Positions 18,333-26,736 of a stretch of DNA of 40,428 nucleotides are shown here, piece by piece. The stretch is from Ideonella livida (lineage in GTDB: Bacteria > Pseudomonadota > Gammaproteobacteria > Burkholderiales > Burkholderiaceae_C). The position numbers and the translations under genes were made by a program. Where the stretch lies: contig NZ_JAAGOH010000038.1 of assembly GCF_010499455.1 (NCBI RefSeq), positions 1-40,428 of the forward strand, read 5' to 3'. Below the pieces are notes generated by a model that saw only the letters and a program-made list of their open reading frames with translations, was not told the DNA's origin and did no database searches. Position 1 is the first letter of the stretch, and the number at the start of each line of letters is the position of its first letter.

Positions 18333-19477
18333 GGCGTGTCGGGCAGTTCGATCACATGGGGGCCGACGGCGCTCAGGGCGAGCACACGCGTCTCAGTCAG
18401 CGGCAGCAGGCTGGCCAGGGGCGGCAGCGCGGGCAGCGGCACGGCGCTGGGCGCCGCCCCGGCGTGCAGTTGCCAGAGCTGGCCGGCCTGATTGAGCAGC
18501 CACACGCCACCCCCCGGGCGGGCCACGGCCTGCAGCACGCTGGCCGGCGGCAGGCCGGCCACGGGCTGCCAGCCTTGGGCGGGCGCGCCCAGCCACACCT
18601 GGCCCCGCAGGCCGGCCAGCAGCCAGCGGCCATCGCGCAAGGCCAAGGCGCTGAACCACGAGCCGGCGTAGGGCGAGGCCACGCGGGCAAAGCCCGCACC
18701 TCCATCGGCCGAATGCAGCAGCAGGCCCTGCTCACCGACCAGCAGCCATTCGCGGCCGCGCACGGCGGCGCTGTAGAGGTGCAGGCCCTTGGGGTTGTCC
18801 AGGCCGCCCCCGGCCTGGCCCAGGGGCTGCCACTGGGCGCCCCCGTCGCGGGAGGCCAGCGCCAGGCCATAGGCGCCCAGCACCAGCAGGGTGCCGGACC
18901 CGCCCGGTGGGTCGGGCAGCCACTGCACCTCCAGCAGCGGCTTGTCTGGGCCATCGTCCACCAGCAACTGGGCGTGGCGCTGGGTGGCTGACGCCGTGGC
19001 GCTGCCGGCCATGGCCTGGGCACCCTCCAGCAGCGCTGTAGCCAGGCGGCGGCCCTCGGCCACGCGGTGCCAGCGCTCACCGCCGTCTTGGGTGGCCAGC
19101 ACCGCGCCGCCATGCCCCACGGCCCAGCCGCGTTGGCCATCGGCAAAGGCCACGGCGGTAAGGCCAACGCTCACGGGCACCACGGCCTGGCGCCACTGTG
19201 CGCCCTGGTCATCGCTGAGCAGCACCAGCCCGCGCTCGCCCACGGCCACCCAGCGCGGGCCGGCCAGGGCGGCGGCCAGCAGGCCGGCACGTGTCGGCTG
19301 GCGCAAGCGCAGGGCGGGACGATCGAGGGCTGCAAAGCGGTCGGGCGCCGCCGCGGCCGTGGTGGCGCGGGCCTCCGTGCACAGGGCACCCGCGCCCAGG
19401 GCGGGCGCCAGGGCCCAGGCGGGCAGGGCACGCAGCCAGGCGCGGCGGCCAGGGGCGTGGAAGGGGGGCGTGGTCAT
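18329..19477 (-). CDS. YCF48-like beta-propeller protein (BNR repeats)
   Basis: A 382-residue secreted protein made of Asp-box/BNR propeller repeats like the photosystem assembly factor YCF48/Hcf136. Repeated units of the type 'SDDQGAQW', 'TQDGGERW', 'SRDGGAQW' and 'SADGGAGF' are spaced along it. The N-terminus has an RR pair before a hydrophobic stretch (GRRAWLRALPAWALAPALGA), which suggests a Tat signal. In DUF1302/DUF1329/RND clusters this protein is thought to be a periplasmic partner of the transporter; the exact job is unknown. Its stop overlaps the RND start by four bases. ATG 19477 is preferred over an upstream in-frame start at 19516, which overlaps the DUF1329 stop region. Confidence 0.87.
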   Translation of the reverse strand: MTTPPFHAPGRRAWLRALPAWALAPALGAGALCTEARATTAAAAPDRFAALDRPALRLRQPTRAGLLAAALAGPRWVAVGERGLVLLSDDQGAQWRQAVVPVSVGLTAVAFADGQRGWAVGHGGAVLATQDGGERWHRVAEGRRLATALLEGAQAMAGSATASATQRHAQLLVDDGPDKPLLEVQWLPDPPGGSGTLLVLGAYGLALASRDGGAQWQPLGQAGGGLDNPKGLHLYSAAVRGREWLLVGEQGLLLHSADGGAGFARVASPYAGSWFSALALRDGRWLLAGLRGQVWLGAPAQGWQPVAGLPPASVLQAVARPGGGVWLLNQAGQLWQLHAGAAPSAVPLPALPPLASLLPLTETRVLALSAVGPHVIELPDTP

Positions 19478-19515
19478 CGGGGGCAACCTGGCGGGGCGTG
19501 GCGGGCGGCGCGGCA

Positions 19516-20901
19516 TCAGCGCACGCCTTCGCCGGCCATGGCGTCGGGCGTGAAGGTCACGTCCTTGTAGGCGGGCATGGGCCGGTAGGCGGCGCGGCGT
19601 TCGTTGACCAGGCCGTTGATGTACGAGGCCCCGGAGGTCAGGTCATACACGCCCCAGGTCACGACCGCGGTGGCCGGCACGTCACCCATCACCGCCGGTA
19701 TGCCAAAGGGCACACGGGCCAGTTGGCCGTTGGCGTCGTAGCGCTCGGCCAGCAGGGCTTGCCAGCTGTCCTCATCCACGTAATAGCGGCTCTTGGGGGT
19801 GGTGTGGCGCTGGCCGGGCTTGAGCGTGGCCTCCACCACCCAGACGCGGTGCAGCTCCCAGCGCACATGGTCGGGGTTGAGGTGGCGGGCGCCCAGCACC
19901 TCTTCGGCCTTGGCGGGCGTCATCAGCCGGTTGCCGTTGTAGGGCACGTACAGCTCCTTCTTGCCCACCAGCTTCCAGTCAAAGCGGTCGCTGCGACCCT
20001 GGTAGACCTCCACTTCGTCAAAGGTGGTGATGCCGGCGGAGAAGGGGGTGGGCGTGTCGCAGCAGTTGTTGGGCAGCTTGCGCACACGCCGTTGGCCGGT
20101 GAGGTACACCCATGAGGCGCTTTTGGACTCTTCCAGGTGCAAGCGCCCCACGATGGCCTCGCCCGCGCGGAGCGAGGGGCCCCGGGTCAGCGAGCGCACC
20201 AGCCAGTACTCCCCATTGAACTTGTCGGCGCCGTTCTGGTTGTAGTAGGGCATCTGGGTGTCATTGGCGGTGTCACCGGCCAGCACCCAGCGGCCATCGG
20301 CCGAAAGCTGGTAGCCAAAGAACTCCCAGTACCAGGACGCGCCACGCCAGGCCAGCTTGTGGTTCCACATCACCTCCTCCCCAGTCTTGGGGATGGGGAA
20401 GGGCACGCCGCCGTAGGCGCCCTTGGGTTGCAGGCCGGCGCCGCCTTCCACCAGGCTGGCGCCGGTGGCGTTGCGCAAGGTGTTGTCGTACACCCACTGC
20501 GGGGCGATGGCGGTACGGTGGGTGCGGTAGACGTCCAGGCGGAAGGTGTTGGGGTACTTCTGCAGCAGGGCCTTGACACCTTCGCTCAGGCGGGCGGCGT
20601 GGGCGGCCTGGTTCTTGGCGGTGATGCTGAGCAGCGGTTTCTCGGCGGCAAAGGGGTCGGCACGGCGGCCGTCGGCGCCCAGGCCGGCGCCGGCCGTGGG
20701 CTGGCCGGTCCAGGCCGGAATGCTGCCGTCGGCATTGGCCGCGCGCTCGGCCCCCATGGGGGTGAGCTGGGTGCGCAGTTGCGCGGCTTCATCCGCGCTG
20801 ACAGCGGCGTGCGCAGGGGTCCAGGGGCCGGCCAGGGTGGCGCACAAAGCAGCGGCCAGAGCAGTGGTGGCCCAGGGGGCCAGGGGGCGTCGGGGGGTCA
20901 T
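19516..20901 (-). CDS. DUF1329 periplasmic protein (LolA/LolB-like fold)
   Basis: A 461-residue DUF1329 protein with an N-terminal signal peptide (ATTALAAALCATLAGPWTPAHAA, in part ALAAALCATLAGPWTPAHA). Family features include the start of the mature part 'LTPMGAERAANADGSIPAW', and 'KPLLSITAKNQAAHAARLSE', 'GGVPFPIPKTGEEVMWNHKL' and 'GQRRVRKLPN'. Members resemble outer-membrane lipoprotein-sorting proteins and are almost always encoded next to a DUF1302 protein. They are thought to carry hydrophobic compounds between membranes. It sits 14 bases after the DUF1302 gene, in the same operon. Confidence 0.92.
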   Translation of the reverse strand: MTPRRPLAPWATTALAAALCATLAGPWTPAHAAVSADEAAQLRTQLTPMGAERAANADGSIPAWTGQPTAGAGLGADGRRADPFAAEKPLLSITAKNQAAHAARLSEGVKALLQKYPNTFRLDVYRTHRTAIAPQWVYDNTLRNATGASLVEGGAGLQPKGAYGGVPFPIPKTGEEVMWNHKLAWRGASWYWEFFGYQLSADGRWVLAGDTANDTQMPYYNQNGADKFNGEYWLVRSLTRGPSLRAGEAIVGRLHLEESKSASWVYLTGQRRVRKLPNNCCDTPTPFSAGITTFDEVEVYQGRSDRFDWKLVGKKELYVPYNGNRLMTPAKAEEVLGARHLNPDHVRWELHRVWVVEATLKPGQRHTTPKSRYYVDEDSWQALLAERYDANGQLARVPFGIPAVMGDVPATAVVTWGVYDLTSGASYINGLVNERRAAYRPMPAYKDVTFTPDAMAGEGVR

Positions 20902-20915
20902 GGGTTCTCCAGGGT

Positions 20916-22658
20916 TCAGAAGGCGTAGCGCACCGAGGCGGACACGAAGTCCCGGTCCTTGAGCGTCTGCTGCCAGCTGTAGGCGTTGGCGGCGTCATTG
21001 AAGGGAGCGGCCGTGCCCAGGTAGTGGGTGAGTGAGAGCGAGAAGCGCAGGCTGTCGTGGTAGCTGCCGTTCAGGCCGATGGACACATCACCGCCGCCCT
21101 CGGGAATCCAGGCATTGGGGCTGCTCATGGCCAAGGGGCGCGAGCCCTTGGGCGCCCAGCCCAGGCCCAGCGGCACGCCCAGGTCCATGCCGGGCAGCAC
21201 GCCGCGGTAGGTGGGTTCCAGCTGCAGGCGCAGGGCGACGCCGTCGCGGGTGCCGTTGGGGTCCAAGGCTGCAGCGTTGCGGCTGACGCTGAGCAGGCGG
21301 TTCCAGGCCAGCTCGGCCACCAGGCTGGCCTCGCGCCACAGGGCGGTCTCGGGCAGGGTGGCCAGGGTGGAAACGTTCAGGTGGGCGGTGCGGCCCACGG
21401 CATAGCCGGGGTGGTCTTGGTTGTCGGTGGGCGCCACCGGCGCAAAGGCCGAGGCGTCGGCCCCCTGTGTGCTGGCCAGGTCCTGGTTGTGGCGGACCGA
21501 GGCCTCCAGCGCCACGTTGAAGTCGCCAAAGGTGCGGCTGGCGCTCAGGCCCAGCACCTTGATGTCCTGCTGGTAGGCCATGGCATAGCCGGTGGGCACG
21601 GCAGTGGGTTCAGGCACGGCCGGCGGGGTGAGCAGGCTCAGGCGCGGCACCAGCTGCGGCGTCTTGGCGTGGAAGTTGAGCAGGTACACGCCGTAGTCGG
21701 TCTCGTCGCCGCGCAGGCGCATCTGCAGACCCCACTGCCCGCCGTCGCGGGGGCGTTGGTCCGCATCGCGCACCGCCGCCGAGGACGGCCCGGTCAGGAG
21801 GCGTTCACCCCCGTCCACCGCCGGGTCGGCATTGGAGAAATAGCTGCCCACCGCGGCGGTGCGGCTGGCCTGCCAGCCCGTCTGCACATAGGCGCCCAGG
21901 GTCAGGTGGGCATCCAGCTGCACCTGGCCCGAGAGCATGGGCACCGGGCGGATGGCCTCCTTGAAGGGGGTGCCGGGCACCGACACCAGCTTGACCACGT
22001 CCACCGGCATCTGGCCACCGGCCACGGCGTTGGTGCCAAAGAACAGGCTCTCGCCCCAGACCAGCGCATGGTGCCCGGCGCGCACGCTGCCATTGGCCTC
22101 GCCCAACTCGAAGCGGGCAAAGGCGAAGGCGTCCAGCACCTCGGCATGCCGGCCATGCACCGTACGGGTCGCCTCGGTGAACTGGTTCGCACTGGCCGAG
22201 GTCTGGTTCGGGAAGGCCCCGCCCGCAAAGCCCGGGTTGTCGTTGCGGCTCAGGTAAGCGCGGTCATGCCAGGCCGCGGCACTCAGGCGGGCCCCCAGGC
22301 GCTTGTCCCAGGTGAGGTCGGCCTCGCTGAGCCAGTCCACGCGTTGCGAGATCAGGCCCTTGCCGAAGTTGCGGTTGCCGTCGTCGTGGTTGGCGCTGGC
22401 CAGCAGGGCCGGGTCGGCGGCCTTCAGCCGGCTGGCGAGGCTGGCCTTGACGGTGTTGTCCCAGCGCAGCTGGAGCCGGGGCTCGCCGGTGGTGATCTCG
22501 GTCGCCATGGCCCCGCCGGCCCAGGGGGCCGCCAACAGGGCAAGCAGCAGCGGCGGCAGGGCCGGCCGGTGAGCGGGGGCACCGCTGCGCGGCGGTGCGG
22601 ACCGGGGCATCCCGGCGTCGGGCGGCGCCGAGGGGGGCGCAGACAAAGGGGTGGGCAT
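20916..22658 (-). CDS. DUF1302 outer-membrane protein
   Basis: A 580-residue DUF1302 protein, probably a large outer-membrane beta-barrel. The signal-like region is unusually far in (about residues 33-52, LPPLLLALLAAPWAGGAMA), and an in-frame ATG at residue 17 would give a more normal leader. Family features are 'LQLRWDNTVKASLASRLK', 'DGNRNFGKGLISQRVDWLSE', 'GHHALVWGESLFFGTNAVAG' and a C-terminal aromatic end (SVRYAF) typical of outer-membrane proteins. It is the first gene of the ten-gene minus-strand operon and has AGGAGA six bases before ATG 22658. It probably forms the outer-membrane passage for the hydrophobic substrate. Confidence 0.92.
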   Translation of the reverse strand: MPTPLSAPPSAPPDAGMPRSAPPRSGAPAHRPALPPLLLALLAAPWAGGAMATEITTGEPRLQLRWDNTVKASLASRLKAADPALLASANHDDGNRNFGKGLISQRVDWLSEADLTWDKRLGARLSAAAWHDRAYLSRNDNPGFAGGAFPNQTSASANQFTEATRTVHGRHAEVLDAFAFARFELGEANGSVRAGHHALVWGESLFFGTNAVAGGQMPVDVVKLVSVPGTPFKEAIRPVPMLSGQVQLDAHLTLGAYVQTGWQASRTAAVGSYFSNADPAVDGGERLLTGPSSAAVRDADQRPRDGGQWGLQMRLRGDETDYGVYLLNFHAKTPQLVPRLSLLTPPAVPEPTAVPTGYAMAYQQDIKVLGLSASRTFGDFNVALEASVRHNQDLASTQGADASAFAPVAPTDNQDHPGYAVGRTAHLNVSTLATLPETALWREASLVAELAWNRLLSVSRNAAALDPNGTRDGVALRLQLEPTYRGVLPGMDLGVPLGLGWAPKGSRPLAMSSPNAWIPEGGGDVSIGLNGSYHDSLRFSLSLTHYLGTAAPFNDAANAYSWQQTLKDRDFVSASVRYAF

Positions 22659-22738
22659 GGAGTCTCCTGCTGGGGCCGTGAGGCGCCGGTGGATGGGGCG
22701 ATCTGTCGATCCGATCGCTTTTTTCAGATTAAAGGCGT

Positions 22739-22752
22739 TTTTATCGATAAAA
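22739..22752. promoter_or_regulatory. AT-rich palindrome in the divergent DUF1302/GntR control region
   Basis: The 14-base perfect palindrome TTTTATCGATAAAA lies in the 221-base gap between the start of the minus-strand operon (22658) and the GntR gene (22880). It is far more AT-rich than its surroundings. A second short CGATC-type symmetry (CGATCCGATCG) lies about 30 bases away at 22707-22717. GntR regulators bind short palindromes in their own divergent promoters, so this is a candidate operator for both directions. No convincing -35/-10 pair could be fixed. Confidence 0.4.
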
Positions 22753-22879
22753 CGTAGGGAAATCCATGATGCTTGGTCTTATGGACTTGAAGCCCCGGAT
22801 CAGGGCATCATTCGCCCCAGCTGCCGTCGACCGGGCTCCCCGGACACGGCGCCGATCCCCTCACTCCTTCGCCGCCCCC

Positions 22880-23614
22880 ATGGACCCTGTGGCCACCCCC
22901 TCCTCCGCCAAGAGCCTGACCTCCCAGGCCTTCGAGCAGCTGCGCGCCGACATCCTGGGCGGTGCGCTGCGCCCCAGCGAGCGGCTGCGCATCCAGAGCC
23001 TGAGCGAGCGCTACCAGGTGGGCCCCACGGCCATCCGCGAGGCCCTCTCGCGTCTGGTGCCCGAGGGCCTGGTGGAGTCGGAGGAGCAGCGCGGCTTCTG
23101 CGTGGCGGCGGTCTCGCGCGAGGAGCTGATGGACCTGACCACCACCCGGGTGGCCATTGAGGGCCTGGCCCTCAGCCAGGCCCTGGAGAAGGGGGGGGTG
23201 GCGTGGGAGTCCCGCTTGCTCAGTGCCTACCACCTGCTGTCACGCACACCTGCGCCGACGAACGAGGCCCACCACGGCCCTTGGGCAGTGGCGCACCGGG
23301 CCTTCCATGAGGCCCTGGTCGACGGCTGCGGCTCCCCTTGGATGCTGCGTGTCTGCGGGCTGCTCTATGACAAGAGCGAGCGCTACCGCAACCTGGCCGA
23401 GATCTACACCCGGCCCAAGGGGCGCGACACCTTCAACGAGCACCGCCAGCTGATGGAGGCCGCCATGGCCCGTGACATCGCCAAGGTGCAGCAGCTGCTG
23501 CACGGTCACTACTGGGAGACGACCGAGATCGTCCTGGCCACCAGCCCGGCGCTGCAGCCGCCCGCCCCGCGCGGGCCTGGCCGCGGCCGCCGTCCCGCGT
23601 CGGCTTCCGCCTGA
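22880..23614 (+). CDS. GntR-family regulator with FCD domain
   Basis: A 244-residue transcription factor. The winged helix occupies about residues 12-75 ('QAFEQLRADILGGALRPSER', 'LSERYQVGPTAIREALSRLV'), then an all-helical FCD ligand domain with the usual metal/ligand residues in 'HRAFHEALV' (His at about 140) and 'FNEHRQLMEA' (His at about 182). FCD regulators respond to carboxylic acids and often control aromatic or sugar-acid catabolism. It is divergent from the ten-gene operon and thus its likely local regulator. The C-terminus is a short Pro/Arg-rich tail. An in-frame ATG at 22766 has a better ribosome-binding site (AGGGA) but would add 38 residues without family resemblance. Confidence 0.9.
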   Translation: MDPVATPSSAKSLTSQAFEQLRADILGGALRPSERLRIQSLSERYQVGPTAIREALSRLVPEGLVESEEQRGFCVAAVSREELMDLTTTRVAIEGLALSQALEKGGVAWESRLLSAYHLLSRTPAPTNEAHHGPWAVAHRAFHEALVDGCGSPWMLRVCGLLYDKSERYRNLAEIYTRPKGRDTFNEHRQLMEAAMARDIAKVQQLLHGHYWETTEIVLATSPALQPPAPRGPGRGRRPASASA

Positions 23615-23760
23615 CGATCCGGGCGCCCGACGGCCCGGCCTGAGCCGGCCGGCCCGGGCGCCGCTGTCCTCTTCCCGTCCTGGGGGCCTGCGCCGGCCTC
23701 CCGGGCGGAGCCTTGCTTCCTCCAGGCCGACAGGGGTCGTCGGCGGGCGGAGCCTTGCCT

Positions 23761-23801
23761 GCGCCGGCCGGCGTCTCCTGGGCCGGCGCGGGCTTCTTTT
23801 T
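23761..23801 (+). terminator. Candidate rho-independent terminator after the GntR gene
   Basis: Arms GCGCCGGCC (23761-23769) and GGCCGGCGC (23781-23789) form a perfect 9-bp stem with an 11-base loop. A run of five T (23797-23801) follows only after seven bases, which weakens the case. A short sequence, GGGCGGAGCCTTGC, also occurs twice nearby, starting at about 23703 and 23744. The stem is 28 bases before the MFS gene start, so it could limit read-through from gntR. Confidence 0.4.
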
Positions 23802-23828
23802 CCAACGCCTGGCCCCCGGAGCCCGCTC

Positions 23829-25085
23829 ATGTCCGATCACTCTTGCGCACAAGCCGCACCCGCCGCGGGGGCCAGCTGGTCCCGCGCCTACGAACTCAAG
23901 GCCGTGGGCCTGCTCTCCCTGGGCTTTGGCCTGGTGGGGCTGGACCGCTTCATCATCAACCCACTGTTCCCCGTCATGGCCCGGGACCTGGGCCTGAACT
24001 ACCAGGACATGGGCCTGATCTCGGCGGTGCTGGCCCTGGCCTGGGGCCTGTCCTCCATCTTCACCGGCCGGCTCTCCGACCGGGTGGGTCGCAAGCGCGT
24101 TCTGGTGCCGGCGGTGGTGGTCTTCTCGCTGCTGGTGGCCACCAGCGGCCTGGCCACGGGGCTGGGCAGCCTGCTGGCCATCCGGGCGTTGATGGGCCTG
24201 GCCGAAGGGGCCTATGTGCCGGCCTCCATCGTGGCCACCATCGAGGCGTCCAAACCCAGCCGCATCGGCCTGAACATCGGCCTGCAGCAGACCGCCGCAC
24301 CGCTGGTGGGCCTGGGGCTGGGGCCGGTGGTCGCGGTGGGCCTGCTGCAGGTCATGCCCAGCTGGCACTGGGTGTTCGGCGTCCTGGCGCTGCCGGGCCT
24401 GGTCGTGGCCTGGCTGCTGGCCCGCACCCTGCGCGAGCACCAGCCCGACCCTGAGGCCTCGGCCGTGTTCAAGACCCGCTGGTGGGAGGTGCTGCGCTAC
24501 CGCGATGTGGTGGCCGGCACCTTGGCGATGTGCTGCCTGCTCAGCGGCCTCATCGTGCTGTCCGCCTTCATGCCCAACTACCTGACCGACCACCTGCGCC
24601 TGGACCTCACCCAGATGGGTGGGGTGCTGGCCGGCATCGGCGTGGGCAGCTGCCTGGGCATGGTGCTCCTGCCCGCCCTGTCCGACCGTTGCAATCTCAA
24701 GCTGCTCATGCTGGCCGCGATGACCGTGGAGCTGGTGGCGCTGTGGATCCTGCCGGGCCTGGGGACGCAGCCGCTGGCCCTGTTCGCCACGCTGTTCGTG
24801 GCCACGTTCATGAACGCGGGAGTGGTGGCCATCATCGTCGGGCCGATCACGCATCGCGCCGTGCCGACGCGTCTGGTGACCACGGCCACCGGCATCGTGG
24901 TGGGGCTGGGTGAGGTGGTCGGGGGGGCGCTGGCGCCAGCCCTGACCGGCGGGCTGGCCCAGCACCTCGGTATCCACGTCGTGCCGCTGATCGCGCTGGG
25001 CGCCATCGTGCTGGGCGTGCTGGTGGTGGCTGCGGGCCTGCGTACCGCGCCGGTCCCACAGCCAGTCGCGCCGGCATCGGCCTAG
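23829..25085 (+). CDS. MFS transporter
   Basis: A 418-residue, 12-helix major facilitator. The signature loop between helices 2 and 3 is GRLSDRVGRKRVL (about residues 79-91), and the related loop in the second half is LPALSDRCNLKLL. The N-terminal helix has an acidic residue in 'GFGLVGLDRFIINPLFPVMA', a position important in carboxylate transporters. It follows the GntR gene in the same direction and faces the gabD relic. Uptake of an aromatic or other organic acid linked to the ten-gene operon is plausible but not shown by the sequence. GGAG lies 8 bases before ATG 23829. Confidence 0.88.
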   Translation: MSDHSCAQAAPAAGASWSRAYELKAVGLLSLGFGLVGLDRFIINPLFPVMARDLGLNYQDMGLISAVLALAWGLSSIFTGRLSDRVGRKRVLVPAVVVFSLLVATSGLATGLGSLLAIRALMGLAEGAYVPASIVATIEASKPSRIGLNIGLQQTAAPLVGLGLGPVVAVGLLQVMPSWHWVFGVLALPGLVVAWLLARTLREHQPDPEASAVFKTRWWEVLRYRDVVAGTLAMCCLLSGLIVLSAFMPNYLTDHLRLDLTQMGGVLAGIGVGSCLGMVLLPALSDRCNLKLLMLAAMTVELVALWILPGLGTQPLALFATLFVATFMNAGVVAIIVGPITHRAVPTRLVTTATGIVVGLGEVVGGALAPALTGGLAQHLGIHVVPLIALGAIVLGVLVVAAGLRTAPVPQPVAPASA

Positions 25086-25145
25086 TCTTGCTCCTTGCCC
25101 CGGGGCGGGCGGGATCAACCCCGCGACCCCGGGCGGCACCGCTGC

Positions 25146-25780
25146 TCAACACGCCTTGGCGGTGTACTTGGCCACCTCGGTGGAGATCAGGCCGGTGTTG
25201 ACGCCCACCATGCCGCTCTCCAGCGCCTCGTTCACCCGGTGCACCCGGCCGATGTCGCGGCTGTAGAAGTAGGCCGCCAGGCCATAGGGGGAGTCGTTGG
25301 CCAGGGCGATGACCTCGTCCTCGGTGTGGAAGCGCACGATCGCGGCCAGCGGCCCGAAGGTTTCCTCGCGGGCCACCCGCACATCGGCCGGCACCTTGGT
25401 CAGCACCGTGGGGGCAAAGAAGTGTCCCCCCGCCAGGTCCCCCTGCCGCAGGGGAGCGCCCCCCAGGCGCAGCGTGGCGCCCCTTTGCAGGGCGTCCTGC
25501 ACATAGATGCGGTTGGCGCACAGGCAGGTCTGGCCGCTGTTGCGGAACTTCGACGGCATCAGGCCCTGCACCGCGGCCTCCAGGTCGGCGTCGTCAAAGA
25601 CGATGAAGGGCGCGTTGCCGCCCAGCTCCAGCGACAGCTTCTTGACGCTGCCCGCGCACTGCGCGTACAGGCGCTGGCCCACCGCGGTGGACCCGGTGAA
25701 GCTGAGCTTGCGCACCGCCGGGCTGGCGCAGGGCGTGGCGCCGATGGCCTGGGGGCTGACCTCAGTGAGGCCATACCGGC
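25146..25780 (-). pseudogene. Relic of a succinate-semialdehyde dehydrogenase (gabD-like)
   Basis: This minus-strand frame codes the second half of a GabD-type aldehyde dehydrogenase: 'VRKLSFTGSTAVGQRL', 'VKKLSLELGGNAPFIVFDDA' (catalytic Glu), 'RNSGQTCLCANRIYVQDA' (catalytic Cys), then directly LQRGATLRLGG and 'APTVLTKVPADVRVAREETF'. It is broken three ways. The N-terminal NAD-binding half (about 230 residues) is absent. About 45-50 residues that normally follow the RIYV block are missing. The end reads NTGLISTEVAKYTAKAC instead of the usual PFGG-containing tail. The open frame continues upstream to 25949 without family resemblance. It cannot make an active enzyme. Confidence 0.8.
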
Positions 25781-26022
25781 GCGGGCGGCGGGATAGGCGG
25801 GTGGGGGCGGGTGAGTCCCTCGTCCATCCGCGGCAGGGCCTCCTTGATCCAGGCCGCCAGGGCCCGAACTGGCCACCGCCGCCGGCAAGCTGGAACTGAC
25901 CCCGTGCCTGGTCGACGGCTCCACCCTGCGCAAGAAGCTGGAAGCGCATTGGCAGCGCCGGGGTCGGTGGGTGCGGGCCACGGGGTTGGCGTTGGATTGA
26001 GGTGAGAGGGCGCTTATCTCGA

Positions 26023-26050
26023 AATTAACATGATTATCGTAATAATCAAC
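26023..26050 (-). other. AT-rich palindrome, weak dif-like (XerC/XerD) site candidate
   Basis: The perfect inverted repeat TGATTAT-CGTA-ATAATCA is at 26031-26048. Read on the minus strand, the 11 bases TCATGTTAATT (26033-26023) closely resemble a XerD-binding arm (TTATGTTAAAT type). A 6-base spacer and then a poorly matching XerC arm (26050-26040) follow. The 11-6-11 layout would fit a plasmid dimer-resolution site, but only one arm is convincing. An operator or an AT-rich origin element is an alternative. Confidence 0.25.
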
Positions 26051-26656
26051 CTATAAGAATTAAGCAAATTTTTCTTCCCTCCTTCACGCCCCAGGCCACA
26101 AATCCAAGCCCACCAAGCACTTGCAGACGGTGACGCAGGTGCTCAGGTGGCATGCCAGGGTGCTTGCATCTTTATGTGGCACTTTGTTGAAAGTCCTTTT
26201 ACAGCAAATACTTGCAGAGACCGAGACCCCTCAGGCCACAGAGTTACCCACAGCATCTGGGGACAGACCGGGCAAGGCGCCCTTTGGCGTACGCCGCGAT
26301 CCGTCTTCGAGCCGAGGGCGCCGACTCACCACTTCATCTCGCCTTTGAGGCCCTTGGTGCAGCAGGCCAGCGCGATGCCCTGGCCTGCGCCGGGGTGGGC
26401 CGGGCGTGGCGTGGCGGCGAGGGCTGACCGGGGGCGCTCGGCTTCCATCCGCACCAGGTTGTCGCGGGTGTACGCGATGGCGCTGCGGTCGGTGGGGCTG
26501 CCAGCGGCCATGTGTGGCCGGGTTTCATCGCGCAGGCACGGGCATTCGCGCCTCCATCCGCCCTTGGTCTTGCGGCTGCTGGCCGGGTTCCTCGCGGAGC
26601 GAGTTGGCAGTGTGCAGGCACCTTGGAGCCGGCGTTAGCCCCCTGCTTTCTTATAA

Positions 26657-26728
26657 ATATACGCAAAGCGTTCTAAGCAAAGAGCAGGCCAAACACCATA
26701 GAGGTATGCCTATCGGATTTGCGTATAT
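26657..26728. repeat. 11-bp inverted repeat downstream of repA
   Basis: ATATACGCAAA (26657-26667) and TTTGCGTATAT (26718-26728) are perfect inverted copies separated by 50 bases, ending 9 bases beyond the repA stop. Both lie in AT-rich sequence. They could be a long hairpin ending repA transcription (there is no T-run), or paired protein-binding sites. Confidence 0.5.
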
Positions 26729-26736
26729 CTTGTTTA

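Larger units (their letters stand above)
25781..26736. other. Non-coding and decayed region beside the replication gene
   Basis: No intact gene is seen here. A short plus-strand tail ending at 26000 (LTPCLVDGSTLRKKLEAHWQ and on to a TGA) looks like the end of a lost gene that I do not recognise. From about 26011 to 26080 the composition turns AT-rich, and 26100-26240 is also lower in GC than the genes. TTACCCACA at 26244-26252 differs by one base from the DnaA-box consensus. A minus-strand frame at 26326-26511 is open but unconvincing. The palindromes at 26023-26050 and 26657-26728 are listed separately. Confidence 0.5.

Noticed and set aside
15903-18491. An 862-codon plus-strand open frame opposite the RND gene
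   Set aside because: Low-complexity His/Gln/Gly-rich translation, while the minus strand has clear RND sequence and membrane helices.
25086-25145. GC-rich inverted sequence between the MFS gene and gabD relic as a terminator
   Set aside because: The stem is imperfect and no T-run follows on either strand.
26244-26252. TTACCCACA as a DnaA box
   Set aside because: One mismatch to the consensus, single copy, and far from the iterons; not enough for a separate feature.
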